Source of the DNA: Nematostella vectensis
Taxonomy: Eukaryota; Cnidaria; Anthozoa; Actiniaria; Edwardsiidae
Direction: 5' to 3'
NCBI RefSeq assembly: GCF_932526225.1
Contig: NC_064035.1
Location: 2,789,501 to 2,853,500 of the forward strand
Length of the DNA stretch: 64,000 nucleotides
Positions within the stretch are counted from its first letter, which is position 1, and every line of letters begins with the position of its first letter. The translations under genes and the position numbers were made by a program. This document shows positions 48,601-57,437 of the stretch, piece by piece. Under the pieces are notes generated by a model. The model was not told where the DNA came from. It did no database searches and worked only from the letters and a program-made list of their open reading frames with translations.

Positions 48601-49470
48601 ATAAAGGGCCGGATTTGGTGTCAGCCAGATTCCCAACAGCTTGAGGTGTTTCGAGAGGAGTGGGATGGGGTGGCGTTCGACGCGGCGATCGAGCAGGCCC
48701 ACCGAAGCGATATGTGGGTGTGCTCGACCAACAAGATGGGGGCCCTTGTTCAGCAGCGATTGGTAGAGCACCACATGAAAAACTACCCCCGATTGCCAGC
48801 AACCATCCGCTTTGACCCTGATCCTAGCGTCGCGCATCGTTATCGCAAGCAAGGGCGGCCGGTGCCCGTGCCAGGCAAAAGGGGTGAGAAGGTCGACGCG
48901 TACAAAGGCACGGTAGTCGAGGTTCCTCTCGACGCGGTCCTTAACGGGCTTCCCCCCGAGTGGAAATACGCGGGCTGGGGGACAGTCCACCGGGTGCAGG
49001 ACAAGACTATCCAGACTCCAAGACGTCTGTTTATCGTAGACCACAGCTTAGAGGGCTAGATCACGAATGCTGTATACACCGGCATCTCCCGCGTGCGGCG
49101 CGCCGACCAGATAGTCCGCGTGATCCCCCCCGATAACACCCCCGGTGCCTTGGTTCCCACAGGACTGCAGGCTACGCCCAGTGAAGAGCTCATTATAGCG
49201 CGAATCAAGCGATACGCTATAGACGACAGGCAAAAGGGTCGCACAAAGTACACGGGACCACACCACGATCTGACGGTAGACCACGTACTCGGCATGATTG
49301 CTGACGCGGAAAAGAAGTGCACGGTCTGTGGCACTCAGCTTCTGCTTCAGGGGTACACCAAGAGTCATCCCCAATGCTTCAGTATCGACCGGCTGGACGA
49401 CAGTCAGGGTCACTACAAGTGGAATGTCAGACTCACGTGCCTCAGCTGCAATAGAAGGCACAAGCGCTGA
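45659..49470 (+). pseudogene. Broken replicase: PolB-like palm, superfamily 1 helicase and HNH nuclease
   Basis: A single ancestral frame is likely, starting near the ATG at 45659. It is now broken by in-frame stops (45749, 45848, 45935, 47140, 48476, 49057) and by frame changes near 45990, 48020 and about 48600. Up to about 47140 is an N-terminal region of unknown fold. From 47180 a divergent family-B palm can be seen: motif-A-like DMRAAYLGCE, a WYHIRAFVLAYTNIAL helix, and motif-C-like RVCTDAIYAK, where a single Asp replaces the usual DTD. Then comes an SF1 helicase with Walker A GQGGSGKT (about 48090), Walker B IIIDECCR, motif III CCGDYGQVPPW, and motifs V/VI WGTVHRVQ and YTGISRVRRADQ. The end, 49190-49470, is an HNH domain (DHVLG, CTVCG, SIDRLD, NVRLTCLSCNRRHK). 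It probably replicated the element. Confidence 0.75.
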
Positions 49471-49475
49471 TCACG

Positions 49476-50435
49476 CTAGCGTGGCGCTAGCGTCACGCTA
49501 CGCAACTGCGAACGCGTGAAGCCATGCTTAGAGTACGCCGTGTAATACAACACTGGCTGTCCGAGCTCCATGACCCTCTTTAGTATTGGGTATGCCTTGC
49601 TTGTCCACCACGGGTCCGTCGCTCGCCGTCGGCCCTTGCCCTGAAGGTCTTCCTCGTTTACGGCGATGTACACCTCCGTTCCTACCTCTAAGGGGACCTC
49701 TAAGGGGGGCTTCTCGGCTTTGAGAGGCAAGCGCCTCAGCTTTATGGCATCTTTAGGCGCAAAGCCAGTCATACGAGTCTTCGTTACGTTTATGTCCGAG
49801 ATGACGATTGGCAAAGCAGTAACCCACTCGCGGTTTGTTTCGCCGGATGCTAGCTCCTTCGGGTACTGCGCACGAAATAGGCGCTGTGCCAGCCAGCGAT
49901 GGAAAGACTCGGCGAAAGCTTGGCTCCTGTGGTGCCCTGGATCAGCCCGTCGGACCTCCACCCCGTGGTCTGTTAGGAGCTTTGTGGTAGCACCCTTGAA
50001 CTCCGTGCCGTCATCAACCATGAGGACTTTAGGCCATGTGAGAGGTCCCTCTGCATAGATGTCAGCGAGTTCGCGGGAAACGACGGCCGCGCGCTTAGTC
50101 CTCAGTGGGCGGGCGGCTTTATATCGTGAAGCAACGTCAACGACAGTCAGGGCATACTTGTACCCGCGGTCGGTTGGCAAGAATAGCAGGTCCGACTGGT
50201 GAATACGGTTTGGTATCTGCTCCGAGAAGTGAGCGTAGGTAGTCGGAGGAGGGGGTCTCTGTGTGTAGCCCCCGACGGGCTGCGGGCTTACCAACTTGCG
50301 CACTCGATCTATGGAGGCTGAGCCCTTGGGAAGTTTGGCATGCAGAGCGGTCACTCCCTGGTACCCACCTCTAGCGTAGTATATAGGACGAAGGAACGCA
50401 TCGAGTTCTTCGTCGGACATGCGCTTCGCCGCCAT
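49476..50435 (-). CDS. Retroviral-type DDE integrase of the Maverick-like element
   Basis: 319 residues from the ATG at 50435 (an upstream in-frame extension to 50546 is less likely). The rve core shows the catalytic triad in order: Asp in HQSDLLFLP, Asp in MVDDGTEF and Glu in AFAESFHRW. DRGYKYALTVVDVASRYKA is the usual strand after the first Asp. A C-terminal beta-barrel-like segment (VGTEVYIAVNE, KRVMELGQPVLYYTAYSKHG) completes it. It would insert the element's DNA. It is the only large intact frame of the element and ends a few bases from the 3' end of the replicase, in convergent orientation. A GTC-type palindrome-rich stretch lies upstream of the start. Confidence 0.9.
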   Translation of the reverse strand: MAAKRMSDEELDAFLRPIYYARGGYQGVTALHAKLPKGSASIDRVRKLVSPQPVGGYTQRPPPPTTYAHFSEQIPNRIHQSDLLFLPTDRGYKYALTVVDVASRYKAARPLRTKRAAVVSRELADIYAEGPLTWPKVLMVDDGTEFKGATTKLLTDHGVEVRRADPGHHRSQAFAESFHRWLAQRLFRAQYPKELASGETNREWVTALPIVISDINVTKTRMTGFAPKDAIKLRRLPLKAEKPPLEVPLEVGTEVYIAVNEEDLQGKGRRRATDPWWTSKAYPILKRVMELGQPVLYYTAYSKHGFTRSQLRSVTLAPR

Positions 50436-50562
50436 TACGTGTCGGCAATAATGTATCGCGATGCATTGCAACAGGTGTATCAGTCTCCAACAGGCGGTTG
50501 CCGTCTGCTCGGGCAGTGCCGGCCTCTTTCTGAGGCCGGTCTGCAATCATCTGCAGTCATCT

Positions 50563-50608
50563 TATACGTATACGTATATGCGTACGTATACGTATGCGCA
50601 TACGCGCA
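50563..50608. repeat. Alternating TACGTA/GCGCA palindromic stretch
   Basis: About 45 bp of strictly alternating purine-pyrimidine sequence with nested TACGTA palindromes, just upstream of the integrase start. It could be promoter architecture or a simple repeat; nothing decides between them. Confidence 0.7.
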
Positions 50609-50654
50609 GCATGGAAAAAGGCCGCCTAGATGCAGCGCCGGAACGGCAGCTACA

Positions 50655-51083
50655 TCACAGCAAGCGGCTAGCTGTGTAGCCGATGGCGAGATCGCCGGCG
50701 CCAATGTAGGCCAACTCGGCGTTTTTCTGCGTTTTGCTGGGGATGTAGTAGTCGGACAGCTCAGGAGCCCGCATCGACGACTCCAGGGATTGTTTTGGCC
50801 GGGTCTGGTTGTAGAGTTTGAGCGCGTAGTCAGTGTCGGTGAAGTTTTGCTTTGCGAGGGACCCTCTCTCGCGACTTTGAGCTTGCCAATCGAGGATTGT
50901 TTGTCGCCGCTGTTGGTAGCGTTCATAGTCTTGTTGGTATTTCTCTAGGGCCTTGTCGTGCCTCTCCTTCTCAGCTAAGGCAGGGCTCTCATCGTTCGAC
51001 AGGAACTTTGCGAGGTAGTTGCCACCAACGAATGCAGTCGCGTTTAGGACGGCGCCGCCAACCAAAATCGCGATAGAGGCCAT
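50655..51083 (-). CDS. Small virion-type protein with N-terminal hydrophobic segment
   Basis: 142 residues from ATG 51083. It starts with a hydrophobic segment (IAILVGGAVLNATAFVGGNY), followed by a long charged helix (ALEKYQQDYERYQQRR, LDWQAQ) and a short C-terminal part with LSDYYIPSKTQKNAEL and a second hydrophobic stretch. I recall similar proteins near integrase genes of cnidarian Mavericks; a minor structural role is a guess. It is the first of a row of minus-strand small genes. Confidence 0.6.
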   Translation of the reverse strand: MASIAILVGGAVLNATAFVGGNYLAKFLSNDESPALAEKERHDKALEKYQQDYERYQQRRQTILDWQAQSRERGSLAKQNFTDTDYALKLYNQTRPKQSLESSMRAPELSDYYIPSKTQKNAELAYIGAGDLAIGYTASRLL

Positions 51084-51190
51084 CGAGTAGTGTGTTAACG
51101 TTTCACGTGCGCACACTTTACGTGCTGTGTGTACGTGAACACGAGTCTAATACACGGCCTACACATGTAGTAGTGTGCCACAGTACACTA

Positions 51191-51415
51191 CTACATGGGC
51201 AGGATCTTCTGGTCCTTGAGGTAAGCCTTCAAAGCGACAGCACCTGCCACGGCGGCAGTCATTTTTGCGTAGTTCATGGCGTTCGCGGAGGGGTCTTTGG
51301 TGAAGTCCTCGCGCAAGACCTTGCGCCCAACCCAGCCGATACCGGCGACGAGGCCGGTTATGACTGCGGCGTCGGTGATGGTCTTTGTAATCTTGCTCTG
51401 CTGCGTCGTCGACAT
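51191..51415 (-). CDS. 74-residue membrane protein of the Maverick-like element
   Basis: The ATG at 51415 begins a short protein with two hydrophobic helices (AAVITGLVAGIGWVGRKV and MTAAVAGAVALKAYL) and the polar tail KDQKILPM. It lies between the virion-type protein and a broken gene on the same strand. The size and hydrophobicity suggest a membrane or minor virion component. No function is known to me. Confidence 0.6.
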   Translation of the reverse strand: MSTTQQSKITKTITDAAVITGLVAGIGWVGRKVLREDFTKDPSANAMNYAKMTAAVAGAVALKAYLKDQKILPM

Positions 51416-51479
51416 TGCGGTGCACGGACGTGCGGATATAGGTGGGGCCCTCGTGTCTAAATGTCTGCTTACTCCATGG

Positions 51480-52020
51480 CTAACATCCGAGATTTGCACT
51501 GTCCGGGAGCGCGAAGCGCTGTCGCGGCCTTGCGGGCGGAGTCACGTCGTCGGCCACCACATGTGGATCGGTAGCTCGCTGGTTAACAGCTGGTGTACGA
51601 GTGAACGCGGCAGCTAGCTCCCGCCTACGTGTGTAAAGGCCGATCAATGACACTAGAAGACCAGCGACCCCGATAACCGAGCTAGCCGACCAAGCAGAGT
51701 TGCTTTCCGACTTGTTGCTTGACTGGTGTGTGTATGCCTTCGGTGCGCAAGCCCTCGCGTCCCTGCGGCTCGCTAGCGACCGGCAACCCAACGTGTTACA
51801 CGACACGAAGTGTCTCTTTCTTCGCTCTGTTAAGTCGGTTTCACTCTGCCAAGCGCCTTCCAGCTTCGACTCGCCCAGGGTGTTTAGGTCGGATCGCGGG
51901 TGGTTCGGGGCTCGTGATTCTCTCCGCCAACGCCGAAGGCGTACGTGCAGGTTCATGAGCAGCTTGTTTGTCAGGTTCCGCGAGATGCTGGGCACTAGTA
52001 CTTCCTTGAGGTTCCTCCAT
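51480..52020 (-). pseudogene. Frameshifted single-pass membrane protein gene
   Basis: From an ATG at 52020 one frame gives a polar, Pro/Glu/Ala-rich stretch (MEEPQGSTSAQHLAEPDKQA...) that stops at 51841. A second frame continues with SNKSESNSAWSASSVIG and a transmembrane helix (VIGVAGLLVSLIGLY), then a basic and Pro-rich tail ending at 51480. The switch implies a frameshift around 51840-51900. Product unknown. Confidence 0.45.
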
Positions 52021-52073
52021 TTGTGATGCAACTACTTGGTTGCTGAAGAAGTGGCAAGCTTTTAAATGAACGT

Positions 52074-52850
52074 CTACTCTGGGATGGCAGACTCGCCACT
52101 GTGCATTTGCGGGCAAACCACTGGTGAGTCCGCGGCTGCTACCTCGTGTTGACACCGCGTGTTCACATGACGTGCTATGTGTAACGCCCCGACGGCTAAA
52201 GCCATCAAACGACCGCAGTGTAGAGACAGGCTTCCGCACAATGTGCGGAGCTCGTTGTTGATGATGTAGTCGTACACTAGGTCATTGTGAAGATCGACCA
52301 CACTGTCTATCGGCAGCGCCATGCCTACTAGCTTGGTCGTAAGCTTCAGCAAGCTGTCTGCCAGGGCGTCTGTAGTCCGGCTGGCTAGAGCGGTCTCGTA
52401 TCGCCTCTCGTACTTACTCACAATGTGCGGAGCTCGTTGTTGATGATGTAGTCGTACACTAGGTCATTGTGAAGATCGACCACACTGTCTATCGGCAGCG
52501 CCATGCCTACTAGCTTGGTCGTAAGCTTCAGCAAGCTGTCTGCCAGGGCGTCTGTAGTCCGGCTGGCTAGAGCGGTCTCGTATCGCCTCTCGTACTTACT
52601 CAGCTCCTCGGCGCTCATGCGTTTGACGTCGTCGTGGGTCAGGGCCTTGCCTACCATTTCTCTCGACTTCCCCGGGGCTACGAGAATCGCGAGTTTCTCC
52701 CTCGCGTCTGCTATCTTAGTTTGCTCACCTCCGGTTGCCGTTCCGGCAGGCTGCGTCGAGCAGCCCAACGACTCGACGGCCGGGAGGCCGGCGGCGCCCC
52801 CCTCAAGAAGACTCTCAAAGTATTCGTCGCTCGTCGTGCACCCCCCTGCC
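52074..52850 (-). pseudogene. Helical virion-type protein gene broken by a 182-bp tandem duplication
   Basis: The 5' part encodes DEYFESLLEGG, an acidic segment and then ADAREKLAILV and LSKYERRYETALASRTTDAL. The segment 52237-52418 is repeated exactly in position at 52419-52600, and 182 is not a multiple of three, so the first frame ends early at 52418 (NNELRTL). The continuation (CGSLSLHCGRLMALAVGAL) exists only after the second-copy frame. No good ATG precedes the 5' part. I associate KY..RYE..L proteins with cnidarian Maverick elements; the role is unknown. Confidence 0.55.
52237..52600. repeat. 182-bp tandem duplication
   Basis: CACAATGTGCGGAGCTCG at 52237 recurs at 52419, and the two copies look identical throughout, so the duplication is recent relative to the decay of the element. 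Confidence 0.95.
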
Positions 52851-52920
52851 GTGGCTAAGGTGCAACACGTGGATCAATGCGTTATGCCCTAGGGCATACG
52901 TGGGCGGTGGTTTACTGCGC

Positions 52921-53260
52921 TTACCGTTCAACTAGGGCGATGGTATAAGGGTGACGCAAGCAAAACTCTAACTTCGAGAGCATTTTCGTCTTAAGGGCCT
53001 TCATGTACTCTTTCATCTTCTCTTCTGAGAGCTCCGCGCCGTAGTCATGCAGGATAGCTTTCATGTCCGCCTTGCTCGGGGTATAGAAGACCACCAAGGC
53101 CGCGATGTTCTCACGGAACGGCTTCGTGATGCTGGTGAGCTGCTGTGTGATCACCCACACGCTAATACCCACGTGGCGCGCGCTGAACGACGCTCCTTAT
53201 CCCGTTTGATCCCGACGATGGGGAGTCGATCCCAATGACGAGCACGTCATCGCGTATGCA
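52921..53260 (-). pseudogene. Truncated DNA-packaging ATPase (FtsK/HerA type)
   Basis: The minus strand reads DVLVIGIDS near 53240, a frame change near 53190, then GISVWVITQQLTSITKPFRE and NIAALVVFYTPSK and a C-terminal helical region ending at 52921. The WVITQQ-type strand followed by a Phe-Arg-Glu-Asn segment is characteristic of packaging ATPases of Mavericks, adenovirus-like and other double-jelly-roll viruses (sensor region). The Walker A half is missing: only about 110 codons remain of roughly 230. The cut lies next to the start of the following plus-strand gene. Confidence 0.7.
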
Positions 53261-53273
53261 TGCTGCGCATAGC

Positions 53274-53965
53274 ATGGCTACGCGAAGCGCAACGCAAACG
53301 ACCGCTGAAACCTCGTTCACCACAGAGGGTGCAGCGACAAGACTCGGTCTCCAGTCCCCCAGGGAGGAATACTTAACGAGAATCTGATACGGTTCCAGTC
53401 AGATCGGAGGGGAAAGACGCTAATACAGCTTCGCAACCTCGGCAAAAGAGGTTGGACTAAACCAAGACAGCTGTTCAATGAGGACGGGGGCGTTCGACAG
53501 GACGTTGCAAAGATGAAAGGCTTCAAGCTGGCGATGGGGTCCGTGGCGGAGATAGACGCGGTCATCCAGGAGAACACAGAACGAGTCCAAGAGCTGCAAG
53601 GGGTGGTAGCCGCAGACAGGGAGACCATCGACGACCCTAACACGTCAGAGAGTCGCCGCCAAGAGGCCCGTGACGCAACGAGGAGAGGCTGTCCGAGATT
53701 GACGAACTAGAACGCGAAAACCGAGAGCTCGAAAACCAAAAGCCGCTAAGAGAGCGCATCAAAGCCATCTTCAAAAAGTACGGCTTTACCGTCACCGCTA
53801 TCGGGTTGGCCGTAGCGACGACGATCGCGGCCATTGTGACGTCGCTCGGCAAGTCGCTCTCCTCCGTGGCCAGAGGGGTCGGTAACGGGCTTAAGGCTAT
53901 CGGGAAAAAGCTAGGCGAGCTTCTCCCTGGGCTAGTAGGCAGCTGGGGGGGGGGGGGGGGGGGGG
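53274..53965 (+). pseudogene. Frameshifted coiled-coil membrane protein of the element
   Basis: Three frames in sequence: an ATG at 53274 (MATRSATQTTAETSFT), then from about 53335 a second frame with LRNLGKRGWTKPRQLFNEDG and MKGFKLAMGSVAEIDAVIQE, and from about 53690 a third with a charged helix (IDELERENRELENQ), LRERIKAIFKKYGF and a transmembrane helix (TVTAIGLAVATTIAAIVTSL). It ends in GVGNGLKAIGKKLGELLPGL just before a long G run and the right terminus, so its C-terminus is cut. It fits a virion membrane or scaffolding protein. Confidence 0.6.
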
Positions 53966-54070
53966 GTCGGAGGGGGGATTCGCGCCTCCCAAGCCTGAGA
54001 CGGGGCTGGGAGGCCCGGAGGGGCGATTCGCGCCTCCCACTCGCTTCTATGAAACCCCCCAGTCACCCCC
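53945..54070 (-). repeat. Right terminal inverted repeat of the Maverick-like element
   Basis: A run of about 19 G is followed by two GGGGGGATTCGCGCCTCCC / GGGGCGATTCGCGCCTCCC modules, then TTCTATGAAACCCCCCAGTC and ACCCCC. The reverse complement matches the left termini. Confidence 0.8.
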
Positions 54071-54978
54071 TGTTGGATGTGAGAATGTTTGCAGACTTGA
54101 TGTTTCAGTACTGTTTTACACTATTCAGCGCGCATCCATAAAACGAAATCGCGTATTACCATAGTTTATCTATCTCTATTATTCCTGGCGTACGCCCTTG
54201 GCAAAGGATATTTGATGACAATAATATAGCCCTGGGAAATGATATTTCCCAAGATTTGGCTTCAAAATTTGGCCCAAGGGTAGGGAATTTAACTGAAAAA
54301 TAATCAAATCCCCACTAGCCGTTCTCCCCCTCCACCTTAACATTGATAGGTGCATAACAGAGTATGACTACCGACATGCAGCCGCCATCCAGACCGGCGA
54401 CCCTACTAACTCTCCCCCGACATTTCTGGATATTACTTTTATTTTTTCGGCTAGATATTTTTCACGGCCCGGTGATTTCATTTGAGATTTGAATTTTCGA
54501 TTTTTTTCTAATTATTGCTCGAATTTTTTGGGGTAATTTCGTTACCGTGATATTTTAAATGGTCGGTCCCTTTTCCTGCATATGTTCGCATTCAAAACAA
54601 GCTATACGTTTGCTCCCGCATAGTATCCATTGTCCGAGTAAATTGGGAGTGATTAAGAAAGCCAATAGATGACTAGGATTTTTCAATCATTGGATATTTG
54701 TTTTGTTTGCGTCCACCACCTGCCTTCACTGCTTTCGTTCCACGCGTCACGTGATAGAGAACTTCCCCGGTCCGTTTGTCTGTGGGCGGCTGTCAACAGT
54801 TTATCCGCTTGGTCTTTTTAACCCCGAAAAAGCACTACACACTTCGTTTTTCTTTTATAATTGCCTTCTCAAGTTTCTGCGACCATTTATAACATTGCAC
54901 GGCCCTTTTAACGCGAGAGAGCAATCTCCATTGTCCTTCTTAGCACCGGAACGAGCTGTTCATTTCGAAGCGGCGATA
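54071..54978. other. CYB561 5' flank
   Basis: Host-like AT-rich sequence between the element and cytochrome b561. An open frame extends upstream of the chosen CYB561 ATG to 54703, but it lacks the family's features and is probably 5' UTR. Confidence 0.5.
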
Positions 54979-57437
54979 ATGCGACGGTCAAATGGCGAGA
55001 ACGGAGGCTCAACCAAAACTTTCATAGCCAGCGTATCCCTCATTCAAGTTCTTGGGATAATTGCCATCGTTTTGACAGGGATATGGATGGGGAAATACCG
55101 CGGAGGATTCGCATGGGATGGAAGTGGACAGCAGTTTAATTATCACCCAGTTTGCATGGTTATAGGCCTCGTGTATTTGTACAGCGAAGGTAAGGTTTCG
55201 CTGAGATTTTACCCGCTGAATACATACTTAATAAAAAAACAGTTTGCTTGTTTCGAAAAATCTTAAACTAAGTATACAGTAAATACAGTACATCCAGATG
55301 TACAGATGTATACGTGATTTATTTGTACGTGAATGTTACGTAAACATTGGCGAAGTCGTGGTGAATAATAGCCTCAGTCTTTTATATTCTAAGATAGAGA
55401 AAGAAAACTCTTGTTTTAGCTCTTGCATTACACCACCATATTTGTATACTAATCTAGACAGGAAAGCTGTACAACTTATTTGAAATTTTGAGTAAATATG
55501 CAAATTATAACTACTTTGCCCTGGGGGGCGTATCCGACCACAGGCGGACCAGGATTAGAATCAGTCCCTCGTGATCCTTCAGAAAAATAAAATATAATTT
55601 GAAGTTGTGTCTTGACTGTTTTCTCAATAAAGCTAGTTGCGTTACTATATTAGCCTCGTGTGTGGTTATTTAGGGGAATTGTGGCGCAGAAAGAGGTTTA
55701 GTCCCTGGAGGGGAAATTTTCTCTCCAAGGACTAAACCCGAAAACAGTCAAGACACAACTTCAAATTATATTTTTATTTTCCTGAAGGATCACGAGGGAC
55801 TGATTCTAATCCTGGTCTGCCTGTGATCCGACTCTTGTGTGGAATTTGTGTCGCTCATTTCCCCTAGGGGGAGGAGGGAGGTAAAACAAAAAAAAAACTT
55901 GTTGTTATGAAATCCATAATTACATCCATTGTATTAGTTGCGTCGTTCTATTGAAATCAAGGTGTGAAGCCCCATTGGCCCTGTATTCTGTAGTCGCTAA
56001 GGAAATTATGTTTTCCAGCCATGATCGTGTACAGAGTCTTCCGCAATGAGACAAAGTACACTGTAAAATTGGTCCACTTTGCACTACAACTGGTTGCGTT
56101 CTTTGTTGCTGTGTTTGGTCTGAAAGCTGCCTTTGACTTTCACAACAAGCAAGGCTTCCCCAACATGTACTCACTACATAGCTGGCTTGGACTGTGCACT
56201 GTGCTCCTGTTTACATTCCAGGTATTAAATTAAATGGGAGGAATACGGCAAATTTGTTCGGGTCTGGAAACAAAATATTTTAGAACCAAACAACCCGATA
56301 AACAGAGGATGAGGATAAGAGCACAGAAAAACCCTGGTGTTTTTCTTTCTTCCAGAAGAAAAATTATAGCTCTGAAATACCGCAGGGGGGGGGGGGGGGG
56401 AGGGCTATCATATGTGCTCAGGTAGGGGTGCTTGTCTGGGAAAAAAATTTGACCAAACTGGTTTTGTTGCAACAGAATTACCCCTAAAAGAGGGGGGCGT
56501 AAGAAGGGTGCGAAACCGTATAGAAAACCGCCCAAAAACCTCAAAAACGTCCAAATCAGTTAATAACTGTAAACTGCGGAGTAAAGAGAAACTGCAGAGT
56601 AAAATATGAAAAACAGCGCCAGATTTAAGGCAAACCACATCAGCATACACACTTACGCCCCCTGCTTAAAGATACAATTTCAAATTTTTCTGGAAATGAA
56701 TAGATCTTACTATACATGGACCAGATGAAATAACAGCTATATATTTACTTTATGTTACTAATGCAATAAAAATCAATTGCAACTAATGCAATGAACATCA
56801 CACTGTTACACTAAAAAATTGTTTTATTTGTAGCTTGTAGGTGGGTTTGTAAGCTTCTTATATCCAAAGCTGTTACACTAAAAAATTGTTTTATTTGTAG
56901 CTTGTAGGTGGATTTGTAAGCTTCTTATATCCAAAGCTGCCTGATGCTCCTCGTGCCTCGTACCTCAAGGTTCATGTGTTTTTTGGTGTCTTCGTGTTTG
57001 TGTTGGCTGTGACTACTTGCCTGACAGGGATGACTGAAAAAGCTCTATTCTCCATTCCGTAAGTTGATCTCATCCATAAGTTTCTGTAACATACCAGAGT
57101 CTTGAGCTTCACTTGTTAACTTACATGCCTACAAGAAGCTCTTTGTAAGCCAAACTTGTAGCCTCTCTGGTACCCAGGTTACCTAACATATTATAAATAA
57201 TTTTAGAAAGTTGCTTAGGTTGTTTGTATGAGTACAACCTTGAATAGATAGATTGCAATACTTTTCAGGAAAACCTACTCCAAATTTGTACCTGAAGGTG
57301 TGCTGATTAATACGCTGGGGATTGTGCTTATTCTACTGGCTGCCATCACCGTATTTGTGGTTACCAACAAAGATTTCCAGAGAGAAGAACCAACAGCAGA
57401 ACAAGTTGCTCTTATCCAGAACTCAGATGAGAAGTAG
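54979..57437 (+). CDS. CYB561: Cytochrome b561 (transmembrane ascorbate/ferric reductase family)
   Basis: Four exons join in frame to 246 residues: 54979-55189, 56019-56221, 56901-57058 and 57269-57437. The protein has six predicted membrane helices. Four histidines sit in the places typical of the two b-haem pairs: YHPVCMV, KLVHFAL, YSLHSWLGL and LKVHVFFGV. The family passes electrons from cytosolic ascorbate across vesicle, lysosome or plasma membranes. The length matches human CYB561 (251). The ATG at 54979 gives a normal short N-terminus before the first helix. The start of exon 3 and its acceptor have been tandemly duplicated; only the second acceptor keeps the frame open. Intron 1 holds a 300-bp foldback element. 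CYB561, CYBRD1 and CYB561A3 cannot be told apart with certainty. Confidence 0.95.
55533..55832. mobile_element. Long foldback element in CYB561 intron 1
   Basis: About 85 bp at the left (CCGACCACAGGCGGACCAGG, ATTAGAATCAGTCCCTCG, GAAGTTGTGTCTTGACTG) is mirrored at the right by its reverse complement with few changes. A second, smaller inverted pair GTTTAGTCCCTGG / CCAAGGACTAAAC lies inside. No coding frame. Confidence 0.85.
56804..56937 (+). repeat. 67-bp tandem duplication covering the CYB561 exon 3 acceptor
   Basis: TGTTACACTAAAAAATTG and the following acceptor plus 37 exon bases occur at 56804 and again at 56871, with one difference (GTGGG/GTGGA). Use of the first acceptor would meet an in-frame TAA 15 codons on. 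Confidence 0.95.

Larger units (their letters stand above)
44721..54070. mobile_element. Decayed Maverick/Polinton-like (endogenous virus-like) element
   Basis: A GC-richer block of about 9.35 kb bounded by inverted GC-rich termini. It encodes a DDE integrase, the C-terminal part of an FtsK/HerA-type packaging ATPase, a broken polymerase-helicase-HNH replicase, a Cys-rich protein and several small virion- or membrane-type proteins. Integrase plus packaging ATPase plus family-B polymerase is the diagnostic set for Mavericks/Polintons and adintovirus-like elements. Usual length is 15-20 kb; no major capsid, penton or protease gene is seen, so an internal deletion is likely, probably next to the truncated ATPase. 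No identical 6-bp target duplication is seen at the ends. Frameshifts, stops and small tandem duplications show it is inactive. It sits between the LRRFIP and CYB561 genes. Confidence 0.88.

Noticed and set aside
44721..54070. Bacterial or phage contamination as explanation for the GC-rich block
   Set aside because: Integrase, packaging ATPase and terminal inverted repeats fit Mavericks, the gene debris is decayed as in a genomic insertion, and host genes continue on both sides.
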